Assembly (NCBI RefSeq): GCF_051401765.1
Contig: NW_027480449.1
Span: 372,001 to 436,000 of the forward strand
DNA: 64,000 nucleotides
DNA from: Calliopsis andreniformis
Lineage: Eukaryota > Arthropoda > Insecta > Hymenoptera > Andrenidae
Direction: 5' to 3'
Of this stretch, positions 53,941-64,000 are shown piece after piece (position 1 is the first letter of the stretch; every line of letters begins with the position of its first letter). Below the pieces are notes generated by a model. The model was not told the DNA's origin and searched no databases. It worked only from the letters and a program-made list of their open reading frames with translations. A program made the position numbers and the translations under genes.

Positions 53941-56900
53941 TCCACCTGACACTGCTCCTGTCACTGCTCCTGACACTGACACTGCTCCTGACACTGACAC
54001 TGTTCCAGACACTGGTCCTGACACTGCTCCTGACACTGCTCCTGACACTGACACTGCTGCTGATCCTGACAATGCTCCTGACGCTTCTCCTGACACAGAT
54101 GCTGACACTGACACTGCTCCTGGCACTGACAGTGCTTCTGACACTGCTCCTGACATAGACACTGCTCCAGACACTGCTCCTGATACTGACACTGCTCCTG
54201 ACACTGCTCCTGACACTGACACTGCTCCTCACACTGCTCCTGGCACTGACAGTGCTCCTGACACTGCTCCTGACACTGACACTGACACACCTCCTGGCAC
54301 TGCTCCTGACACTGACACTGGTCCTGCCACTGACACTGCTCCTCACACTGCTCCTGACACTGACACTGCTCCTCACACTGCTCCTGATACTGACACTGCA
54401 CCTGAGAATGCTCCTGACACTGACGCTGCACCTGACACTGCTCCTGTCACTGCTCCTGACACTGACACTGGCACTGACACAGCTCCAGCCACTGACACTG
54501 CTCCTGTCGCTGCTCCTGGCACTGACACTGACCCCGACACTGCTCCTGTCTCTGACACTGACCCTGACACGGCTCCTGACACTGACCCTGCTCCTGACAC
54601 TGCTCCTGAAACTGCTCCAGACACTGACACAGCTCCTAACACGGCTTCTGACGCTGACACTACCCCTGACACTGTTCCTAACATTGCAGCTGTCACTGGC
54701 ACTGCTCCTGACACTGGCACTGGACCTGACACTGCTCCTGACACTGACACTGCTCCTGCCACTGTTCCTGACACTGCTGCTCACAAAGACACTGCTCCTG
54801 ACAATGACACTGGCACTGACACAGCTCCAGACACTGACACTGCTCCTGATACTGACACTGACACTGCTCCACACACTGCTCCTGACACTGCTCCTGACAC
54901 TGACACTGCTCCAGCCACTGACACTGCTCCTGAAATAGCTGCTGTCACTGACACTTCTCCTGTCACTGCTCCTGACACTGACGGTGCTGCTGATCCTGAG
55001 AATGCTCCTGACACTGCTCCTGACACTGACACTGCTCCTGACACTGCTGCTGACACTGGCACTGCTGCTATTCCTGAGAATGCCCGTGAATCTGCTCCTC
55101 ACACTGACACTGCTCCTGACACTGCTCCTGACACTGACACTGCTCCTCACACTGCTCCTGACACTGACTCTGCTCCTGACGCTGCTCCTGACACTGACAC
55201 TGTCACTGCTCCTGACACTGACTCTGCTTCTGACACTGCTACTGACACTGACACTGCTCCTGATACTGACACTGACACTGCTCCTCACACTGCTCCTGAC
55301 ACTGCTCCTGACACTGACACTGCTCCAGCCACTGACACTGCTCCTGTCACTGACACTGCTCCTGTCACTGGCACTGCTCGCCACACTGCTCCTAACACTG
55401 ACACTGCTCCTGTCACTGCTCCTGACACAGGCACTGATGGTGATCCTGGCAATGCTCCCTACACAGCTCCTGACATTGGCACTGGCCCTGACTCTGCTCC
55501 TGACACTGACACTGCCACTGACACTGCCCCTGACCCTGCCCCTGACACTGCTCCTGGCACTAACACTGCCCCTGACACTGCTCCTGACGCTGCACCTGAC
55601 ACTGACACATGTCATGACACTGCTCCTGAAACTGACACTGGTCCTGACACTGCTCCTGACACTGACACTGCTCGTCACACTGCTCCTGACACTGACACTG
55701 CTCGTCACACTGCTCCTGACACTGACACTGGTCCTGTCACTGACACTGCTCCTCACACTGCTCCTGACACTGACACTGCTCCTCACACTGCTCCTGACAC
55801 TGACACTGCACCTGAGAATGCTCCTGACACTGACGCTGCACCTGACACTGCTCCTGTCACTGCTCCTGACACTGACACAGGTCCTGTCACTGACACTGCT
55901 CCTCACACTGCTCCTGACACTGACACTGCTCCTCACACTGCTCCTGACACTGACACTGCACCTGAGAATGATCCTGACACTGACGCTGCACCTGACACTG
56001 CTCCTGTCACTGCTCCTGACACTGACCCTGACACTGCTCCTGACACTGACTCTGCTCCTGACACTGACACTGCCACTGACACTGCTCCTGACACTGCTCC
56101 TGACACTGCTCCTGGCACTGACACTGCTCCTGACACTGCTCCTGATACTGACACTGGCACTGACACTGACCGTGCTTCTGACACTGACACTGCTGGTGAT
56201 CCTGACAATGCTCCTGACACAGCTCCAGTCACTGACACTGCTCCTCACACTGCTCCTGATACTGACACTGGCACTGCTACTGGCCATGCTCCTGACACTG
56301 ACACTGCTGCTGATCCTGACAATGCTCCTGACGCTGCTCCAGTCACTGACACTGACACTGCACCTGACACTACTCCTGAAATAGATGCTGTCACTGACAC
56401 TTCTCCTGTCACTGCTCCTGACACTGACGCTGCTGCCGATCCTGAGAATGCTCCTGACACTGCTCCTGACACTGACTCTGCTCCTGACACTGCTACTGAC
56501 ACTGACACTGCTCCTGATACTGACACTGACACTGCTCCTCACACTGCTCCTGACACTGCTCCTGACACTGACCCTGTTCCTAAAACTACTCCTGAAACTG
56601 CTCCAGACACTGACGCTGCTCCAGCCACTGACACTGCTCCTGACACTGCTCCTGACACCGACACTTGTCCTGACACTGCTCCTGAACCTGACACTTGTCC
56701 TGACACAGCTCCTGACACTGACACTGCTCCAGACACTGCTCCTGACACTGCTCCTGACACTGACACTGCTCCTGACACTGCTCCTGACACTGACACTGCT
56801 CCAGGCACTGCTCCTGACACTGATACTGCTCCTCACACTGCTTCTGGCACTGACACTGCTGCTAACACTGCTCCTAACACAGTCACTGCTGCTGATACTG

Positions 56901-58273
56901 ACAATGCTCCTGACACGGCTCCTGACACAGACACTGCTCCTGACACTGCTCCCGACACTGACACTGCTCCTGATACTGCTCCTCACACTGGTCCTGACGC
57001 TGACGCTTGTCCTGACACTGCTCCTGAAACTGACACAGGTCCTGACACTGCTCCTGACACAGACACTGCTCCTCACACTGCTCCTGACTCTGACACTGCG
57101 CCTGAGAATGCTCCTGACACTGCTCCTGACACTGACACTGCTCCAGAGACTGCTCCTGACACTCACAGTGCTGCTGACACTGCTCCTGACACTGACACTG
57201 ACACACCTCCTGGCACTGCTCCCGACACTGACGGTGCTGCTGATCCTGAGAATGCTCCTGACACTGCTCCTGCAACTGTTCCTGACACTGCTGCTCACAA
57301 AGACACTGCTCCTGACACTGACACTGCTCCTCACACTGCTCCTGATACTGACACTGGCACTGCTACTGGCCATGCTCCTGACACTGACACTGCTGCTGAT
57401 CCTGACAATGCTCCTGACGCTGCTCCAGTCACTGACACTGACATTGCACGTGACACTACTCCTGAAATAGCTGCTGTCACTGACACTTCTCCTGTCACTG
57501 CTCCTGACACTGACGCTGCTGCCGAACCTGAGAATGCTCCTGACTCTGCTCTTGACACTGACACAGCTCCTGAGAGTGCTCCAGACACTGGCACTGCTGC
57601 TGTTCCTGAGAATGCCCCTGAATCTGGTCCTCACACTGACTCTGCTCCTGACACTGCACCTGACACTGACAGTGCTCCTGACACTGCTCCTGACACTGCT
57701 CCTGATACTGACACTGGCACTGCTACTGACCATCCTGCTGACACTGACACTGCTGCTGATCCTGACAATGCTCCTGACACTGCTCCAGCCACTGACACTG
57801 ACACTGCACCTGACACTACTCCTGAAATAGCTGCTGTCACTGACACTTCTCCTGTCACTGCTCCTGACACTGACGGTGCTGCTGATCCTGAGAATGCTCC
57901 TGACACTACTCCTGACACTGACACCGCTCCTAGCACTGCTGCTGACACTGTCACTGCTGCTGTTCCTGAGAATACCACTGAATCTGCTCCTCACACTGGC
58001 ACTGCTACTGACCATGCTCCTGACACTGACACTGCCACTGACACTGCCCCTGACCCTGCTCCTGACACTGCTCCTGGCACTGACACTGCTCCTGACACTG
58101 CTCCTGACGCTGCACCTGACTCTGACACTTGTCCTGACACTGCTCCTGACACTGCTCCTGAAACTGACACAGGTCCTGACACTGCTCCTGACACAGACAC
58201 TGCTCCTCACACTGCTCCTGACACTGACACTGCACCTGAGAATGCTCCTGACACTGACGCTGCACCTGACACT

Positions 58274-58280
58274 GCTCTAT
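58274..58280 (+). other. +1 hexamer register break, copy 4
   Basis: This is the same insertion 30,056 bp downstream of copy 3, with the same flanks. The open frame moves from frame 2 to frame 3. Confidence 0.93.
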
Positions 58281-58339
58281 GTCACTGCTCCTGACACTGA
58301 CACTGACACTGCTACTGACACTGACACTGCTCCTGACAC

Positions 58340-59850
58340 TGACACTGCTCCAGACACTGCTCCTGACACAGGCACTGCTCCTGATACTGCCACTGACCCT
58401 GACACTGTTCCTGACATTGCAGCTGACACTGACACTGCTCCTGACACTGACACTGACACTGGTCCTGTCACTGACACTGCTCCTCACACTGCTCCTGACA
58501 CCGACACTTCTCCTGACACTGCTCCTGAATCTGACACTGGTCCTGACACTGCTCCTGACACTGATACTGCTCCTCACACTGCTCCTGACACTGACACTGC
58601 ACCTGAGAATGCTCCTGACACTGACGCTGCACCTGACACTGCTCCTGTCACTGCTCCTGACACTGACACTGCTCCTGACACTGACACTGCTCCAGACACT
58701 GGTCCTGACACTGCTCCTGACGCTGACACTGCTCCTGACACTGCTCCTGACACTGACACTGCTGCTGATCCTGACAATGCTCCTGACGCTGCTCCTGACA
58801 CAGATCCTGACACTGACACTGCTCCTGGCACTGACAGTGCTTCTGACACTGCTCCTGACATAGACACTGCTCCAGACACTGCTCCTGATACTGACACTGC
58901 TCCTGACACTGCTCCTGACACTGACACTGCTCCTCACACTGCTCCTGGCACTGACACTGCTGCTGACACTGCTCCTAACACAGACACTGCTGCTGATACT
59001 GTCAATGATCCTGACACGGCTCCTGACACAGACACTGCTCCTGACACTGCTCCCGACACTGACACTGCTCCTGGCACTGACAGTGCTCCTGACACTGCTC
59101 CTGACATAGACACTGCTCCTGACACTGCTCCTGACACTGACACTGCTCCTGACACTGACACTGCTCCTGACACTGACACTGCTCCGCATACTGCCCCTGG
59201 CACTGACACTGCTGCTGACACTGCTCCTAACACAGACACTGCTGCTGATACTGACAATGCTCCTGACACTGCTCCTGACACAGCTCCTGACACTGACACT
59301 GCACCTGAGAATGCACCTGACACTGCTACTGTCACTGCTCCTGACACTGACACTGGCACTGACACAGCTCCAGCCACTGACACTGCTCCTGTCGCTGCTC
59401 CTGGCACTGACACTGACCCCGACACTGCTCCTGTCTCTGACACTGACCCTGACACGGCTCCTGACACTGACCCTGCTCCTGACACTGCTCCTGAAACTGC
59501 TCCAGACACTGACACAGCTCCTAACACTGCTCCTGACGCTGACACTACCCCTGACACTGTTCCTAACATTGCAGCTGTCACTGACACTGCTCCTGACACT
59601 GGCACTGGACCTGACACTGCTCCTGACACTGACACTGCTCCTGCCACTGTTCCTGACACTGCTGCTCACAAAGACACTGCTCCTGACACTGACACTGCTC
59701 CTGACACTGCTCCTCACACTGCTCCTGATACTGACACTGGCACTGCTACTGACCATGCTCCTGACACTGACACTGCTGCTGATCCTGACAATGCTCCTGA
59801 CACTGCTCCAGTCACTGACACTGACACTGCACCTGACACTACTCCTGAAA
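58340..59850 (+). repeat. Right-edge block matching about 10.0-11.5 kb
   Basis: This stretch follows 9988-11480 with an offset of 48,352 bp, becoming 48,370 bp after an 18-bp insertion near 59.16 kb, and with small differences near 59.31 kb. It contains the same ordered rare words (GTCAAT, CCGCATACTGC, GTCGCTGCTCC, GACCCCGACACT, CACAAAGACACT). It follows directly on the fourth copy of the GCTCTATGTC register break. Confidence 0.72.
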
Positions 59851-60740
59851 TAGCTGCTGTCACTGACACTTCTCCTGTCACTGCTCCTGACACTGACACT
59901 GCTCCTGACACTGACACTGCTCCAGACACTGCTCCTGACACAGGCACTGCTCCTCATACTGCCACTGACCCTGACACTGCTCCTGACACTGACACTGCTG
60001 CTGATACTGACAATGCTCCTGACACTGCTCCTGACACAGCTCCTGACACTGACACTGCTCCTGGCACTGACAGTGCTCCTGACACTGCTCCTGACATAGA
60101 CACTGCTCCTGACACTGCTGCTCACACTGACACTGCTCCTGTCACTGGCACTGCTCCTGATACAGACACTGCTGGTGATCCTGACAATGTTCCTGACACT
60201 GCTCCTGACACTGCTCCTGACACTGACACTGGCACTGACACAGCTCCAGACACTGGCACTGCTCCTGTCGCTGCTCCTGACACAGACACTGACCCCGACA
60301 CTGCTCCTGTCTCTGACACTGACCCCGACACTGCTCCTGACACAGCTCCTGACACTGACACTGCACCTGACACTGCTCCTGACTCTGACACTGCTCCTGA
60401 CACTGCTCCTGATACTGACACTGGCACTGCTACTGACCATGCTGCTGACACTGACACTGCTGCTGATCCTGACAATGCTCCTGACACTGCTCCAGCCACT
60501 GACACTGACACTGGACCTGACACTACTCCTGAAATAGCTGCTGTCACTGACACTTCTCCTGTCACTGCTCCTGACACTGACGGTGCTGCTGATCCTGAGA
60601 ATGCTCCTGACACTGCTCCTGACACTGACACTGCTCCTGGCACTGCTGCTGACACTGGCACTGCTGCTGTTCCTGAGAATACCCCTGAATCTGCTCCTCA
60701 CACTGGCACTGCTACTGACCATGCTCCTGACACTGACACT

Positions 60741-61051
60741 GCCACTGACACTGCCCCTGACCCTGCTCCTGACACTGCTCCTGGCACTGACACTGCTCCT
60801 GACACTGCTCCTGACGCTGCACCTGACTCTGACACTTGTCCTGACACTTCTCCTGAAGCTGACACTGGTCCTGACACTGCTCCTGACACTGACACTGCCA
60901 CTGACACTGCCCCTGACCCTGCTCCTGACACTGCTCCTGGCACTGACACTGTCCTGACACTGCTCCTGACGCTGCACCTGACTCTGACACTTGTCCTGAC
61001 ACTGCTCCTGAAGCTGACACAGGTCCTGACACTGCTCCTGACACTGGCACT
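60741..61051 (+). repeat. 156-bp local tandem duplication with a 1-bp deletion
   Basis: A 156-bp segment starting at GCCACTGACACTGCCCC (60,741) repeats at 60,897. Later landmarks such as GAAGCTGACAC (60,855 and 61,010) are only 155 bp apart, because the second copy has lost one C (GTCCT for GCTCCT at 60,951). The duplication therefore preceded the deletion or occurred together with it. Confidence 0.82.
60951..60955 (+). other. Private -1 register break (GTCCT)
   Basis: A single C is missing from GCTCCT, shifting the register by -1 within the second copy of the 156-bp duplication. The open frame moves from frame 3 to frame 2 until the +1 break at 61,124 reverses it. Confidence 0.9.
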
Positions 61052-61123
61052 GCTCCTCACACTGCTCCTGACACTGACACTGCACCTGAGAATGCTCCTC
61101 ACACTGACGCTGCACCTGACACT

Positions 61124-61130
61124 GCTCTAT
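61124..61130 (+). other. +1 hexamer register break, copy 5
   Basis: This is the fifth occurrence. The downstream word is GCACCT rather than GCTCCT. It follows the -1 deletion at 60,951 by about 170 bp and restores frame 3, so the two events cancel. Confidence 0.92.
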
Positions 61131-61389
61131 GTCACTGCACCTGACACTGACACTGACACTGCTCCTGACACTGACACTGCTCCTGACACTGACACTGCTC
61201 CAGACACTGCTCCTGACACAGGCACTGCTACTGATACTGCCACTGACCCTGACACTGCTCCTGACACTGACACTGCTGCTGAAACTGACAATGCTCCTGA
61301 CACTGCTCCTGACACAGCTCCTGACACTGACACTGCTCCTGGCACTGACATTGCTCCTGACACTGCTCCTGACATAGACACTGCTCCTG

Positions 61390-64000
61390 ACACTGCTCCT
61401 GACACTGACACCGCTCCTGACACTGCTCCTGACACTGACACTGCTCCGCATACTGCTCCTGGCACTGACACTGCTGCTGACACTGCTCCCGACACTGACA
61501 CTGCTCCTGATACTGCTCCTGACACTGGTCCTGACACTGACGCTTGTCCTGACACTGCTCCTGAAACTGACACTGGTCCTGACACTGCTCCTGACACAGA
61601 CGCTGCTCCTCACACTGCTCCTGACTCTGACACTGCACCCGAGAATGCTCCTGACACTGACGCTGCAGCCGACACTGCTCCTGACGCTGCACCTGACACT
61701 GCTCCTGACACAAGCACTGCTCCTGATACTGCCACTGACCCTGACACTGCTCCTGACACAGCTCCTGACACTGACACTGCTCCTGACACTGCTCCTGACC
61801 CTGCTCCTGACTCAGACACTGCTCCTGACACTGCTCCTGATACTGACACTGGCACTGACACTGACCATGCTCCTGACACTGACACTGCTGGTGATCCTGA
61901 CAATGCTCCTGACACAGCTCCAGTCACTGACACTGACACTGCACCTGACACTACTCCTGAAATAGCTGCTGTCACTGACGCTTCTCCTGTCACTGCTCCT
62001 GACACTGACGGTGCTGCTCATCCTGAGAATGCTCCTGATACTGGTCCTGACACTGCTGCTGACACTGGCACTGCTGCTGTTCCTGAGAATGCCCCTGAAT
62101 CTGCTCCTCACACTGACACTGCTCCTGACACTGCTCCTGACACTGACACTGCTCCTCATACTGCTCCTGACACTGACACTGCTCCTGATAATGACACTGA
62201 CACTGCTCCTGTCGCTGCTCCTGACACAGACACTGACCCCGACACTGCTCCTGTCTCTGACACTGACCCTGACACTGCTCCTGACACAGCTCCTGACACT
62301 GACACTGCTCCTGACACTGCTCCTGACACTGCTCCTGACTCTGACACGGCTCCTGATACTGACACTGGCACTGCTACTGACCATGCTGCTGACACTGACA
62401 CTGCTGCTGATCCTGACAATGCTCCTGACACTGCTCCAGCCACTGACACTGACACTGCACCTGACACTACTCCTGTAATAGCTGCTGTCACTGACACTTC
62501 TCCTGTCACTGCTCCTGACACTGACGGTGCTGCTGATCCTGAGAATGCTCCTGACACTGCTCCTGACACTGACTCTGCTCCTGACACTGCTGCTGACACT
62601 GGCACAGCTGCTGTTCCTGAGAATAACCCTGAACCTGCTCCTCACACTGGCACTGCTACTGACCATGCTCCTGACACTGACATTGCTGCTGATCCTGACA
62701 ATGTTCCTGACACTGCTCCTGACACTGCTCCTGACACTGACACTGGCACTGACACAGCTCCAGACACTGACACTGCTCCTGTCGCTGCTCCTGACACTGA
62801 CACTGACCCCGACACTGCTCCTGTCTCTGACACTGACCCTGACACTGCTCCTGACACAGCTCCTGACACTGACACTGCTCCTGACACTGCTCCTGACACT
62901 GACGGTGCTGCTGATCCTGAGAATGCTCCTGACACTGCTCCAGCCACTGACACTGACACTGCACCTGACACTACTCCTGAAATAGCTGCTGTCACTGACA
63001 CTTCTCCTGTCACTGCTCCTGACACTGACGGTGCTGCTGATCCTGAGAATGCTCCTGACACTGCTCCTGACACTGACACTGCTCCTGACACTGCTGCTGA
63101 CACTGGCACTGCTGCTATTCCTGAGAATGCCCGTGAATCTGCTCCTCACACTGACACTGCTCCTGACACTGCACCTGACACTGACACTGCTCCTCACACT
63201 GCTCCTGACACTGACTCTGCTCCTGACGCTGCTCCTGACACTGTCACTGTCACTGCTGCTGACACTGACTCTGCTTCTGACACTGCTACTGACACTGACA
63301 CTGCTCCTGATACTGACACTGACACTGCTCCTCACACTGCTCCTGACACTGCTCCTGACACTGACACTGCTCCAGCCACTGACACTGCTCCTGTCACTGA
63401 CACTGCTCCTGTCACTGACACTGCTCGCCACACTGCTCCTAACACTGACACTGCTCCTGTCACTGCTCCTGACACAGGCACTGATGGTGATCCTGGCAAC
63501 GCTCCCTACACAGCTCCTGACATTGGCACTGGTCCTGACTCTGCTCCTGACACTGACACTGTCACTGACACTGCCCCTGACCCTGCTCCTGACACTGCTC
63601 CTGGCACTAACACTGCCCCTGACACTGCTCCTGACGCTGCACCTGACACTGACACATGTCCTGACACTGCTCCTGAAACTGACACTGGTCCTGACACTGC
63701 TCCTGACACTGACGCTGCTCGTCACACTGCTCCTGACACTGACACTGCTCGTCACACTGCTCCTGACACTGACACTGGTCCTGTCACTGACACTGCTCCT
63801 CACACTGCTCCTGACACCGACACTTGTCCTGACACTGCTCCTGAATCTGACACTGGTCCTGACACAGCTCCTGACACTGACAGTGCTCCTCACACTGCTC
63901 CTGACACTGACACTGACACACCTCCTGGCACTGCTCCTGACACTGACACAGGTCCTGTCACTGACACTGCTACTCACACTGCTCCTGACACTGACACTGC
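61390..64000 (+). repeat. Right-edge block matching about 12.0-14.5 kb
   Basis: The stretch follows about 12.04-13.2 kb at an offset of 49,354 bp, and the 13.9-14.5 kb region at 49,516 bp near the end. It is still repeat at base 64,000, so the array runs off this edge too. A private double change makes GTAATAGCTGC near 62,476, where related copies have GAAATAGCTGC. Confidence 0.72.

Larger units (their letters stand above)
43481..58210 (-). other. Stop-free frame on the opposite strand (4,909 codons, not called as a gene)
   Basis: The complement of the array reads AGTGTC and AGGAGC, giving Arg-Ser/Ser-Val dipeptides with no stop for 4,909 codons. The other two minus frames (Ser-Gly-Ala-Val and Cys-Gln-Glu-Gln) also have no stop in their consensus words. 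The superficially SR-like composition is a translation of the repeat. It is recorded because it shows that open-frame length cannot be used as coding evidence here. Confidence 0.75.
42626..58294 (+). other. Stop-free Ala-Pro/Asp-Thr frame, segment 5
   Basis: This is frame 2, about 5,200 codons between the private break at 42.62 kb and the fourth shared break. An ATG at 42,542 is in frame but lies in the shadow register upstream of the break, so I do not treat it as a start. The complementary strand is open over almost the same stretch, which undercuts a coding reading. Confidence 0.7.
1..64000 (+). repeat. Hexamer-based satellite array filling the window
   Basis: Every stretch I read resolves into 6-bp words derived from GACACT and GCTCCT on the + strand. 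The words mostly form 12-bp units (GCTCCT-GACACT) and 18-bp units (GCTCCT-GACACT-GACACT), and a 12+18 = 30-bp alternation is common. Variants are mainly single-base changes: GATACT, GACACA, GCACCT, GCTCCA, GGCACT, GTCACT, CACACT, AACACT, GACGCT, GACAAT, GATCCT and GCTGCT. More divergent words such as GAGAAT and GAAATA recur in fixed contexts and mark longer repeats. Orientation never flips, and no transposon, gene, RNA gene or unique spacer interrupts the array. The + strand is strongly G-poor (about one G per hexamer) and C/T-rich. A eukaryotic satellite or minisatellite is inferred. I do not recognise a named family. Confidence 0.96.
58281..64000 (+). other. Stop-free Ala-Pro/Asp-Thr frame, segment 6
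   Basis: Frame 3 runs from the fourth shared break to the window end, apart from about 170 bases in frame 2 between the -1 deletion at 60,951 and the +1 break at 61,124. I saw no stop in it. As in the other segments, no start codon or gene-like content is present. Confidence 0.65.

Noticed and set aside
43481..58210. Arg/Ser-rich minus-strand protein resembling SR-domain proteins
   Set aside because: It is the translated complement of the hexamers, with no RNA-recognition domain or any non-repeat segment.
1..64000. CRISPR array
   Set aside because: Repeats are contiguous, with no unique spacers of constant length, no leader and no cas genes.
1..64000. Telomeric or rDNA/tRNA repeat
   Set aside because: No TTAGGG-like or related telomeric hexamer ladder and no rRNA or tRNA sequence is visible. 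GACACT/GCTCCT is not a recognised telomere word.
1..64000. G-quadruplex potential on the minus strand
   Set aside because: The complement has only isolated GG pairs (AGGAGC) spaced 12-18 bases apart, with no runs of three G dense enough for a convincing quadruplex.

Overview
The whole 64 kb is one uninterrupted satellite-type tandem array. I found no conventional gene, RNA gene, transposon, CRISPR array or unique-sequence island. Almost every base fits a hexanucleotide ladder built from two words, GACACT and GCTCCT, plus their one- and two-base variants (GCACCT, GATACT, GGCACT, GTCACT, GCTGCT, GATCCT, GACAAT, GACGCT, GAGAAT and others). The words are arranged mainly as 12-bp (GCTCCT-GACACT) and 18-bp (GCTCCT-GACACT-GACACT) units. 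Every repeat points the same way, so the + strand is G-poor and C/T-rich throughout. Tens of kilobases of gene-free tandem repeat suggest a eukaryotic nuclear genome in a heterochromatic, subtelomeric or pericentromeric setting. Nothing in the window identifies the species, and no telomeric hexamer array or known centromeric satellite is recognisable.

Above the hexamer level the array is a mosaic of long duplicated blocks. The clearest are: a 3,432-bp tandem duplication (about 6.3-13.2 kb); a pair of 2,982/3,072-bp units followed by an overlapping 3,007-bp tandem duplication (18.8-29.0 kb); a 1,092-bp duplication (35.1-37.2 kb); a 3.3-kb duplication (37.9-43.9 kb); and a 1,500-bp duplication (50.9-53.9 kb). 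Longer blocks of about 4.8-5.3 kb recur at spacings of about 15.4 and 30.9 kb (16-20.7, 31.4-36.2 and 44.6-49.9 kb). The last 5.7 kb resembles 10-14.5 kb. Length differences between copies are multiples of 6 bp, which indicates exchange in hexamer register.

The hexamer register changes at only seven points. Five are the same +1 event (GCTCTATGTC, at 4.20, 25.21, 28.22, 58.27 and 61.12 kb), spread by duplication. Two are private: +1 at 42.62 kb and -1 at 60.95 kb. Between these points one + frame stays open for up to about 7,000 codons, reading as Ala-Pro/Asp-Thr dipeptides. This is not good evidence of coding. The consensus words contain no stop in five of six frames, the opposite strand is open for up to 4,909 codons, the Ala-Pro/Asp-Thr frame has no evident start codon, and amino-acid-changing variants are as conspicuous as silent ones. 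I therefore annotate no CDS. The open frames are recorded as 'other' with the coding alternative stated.
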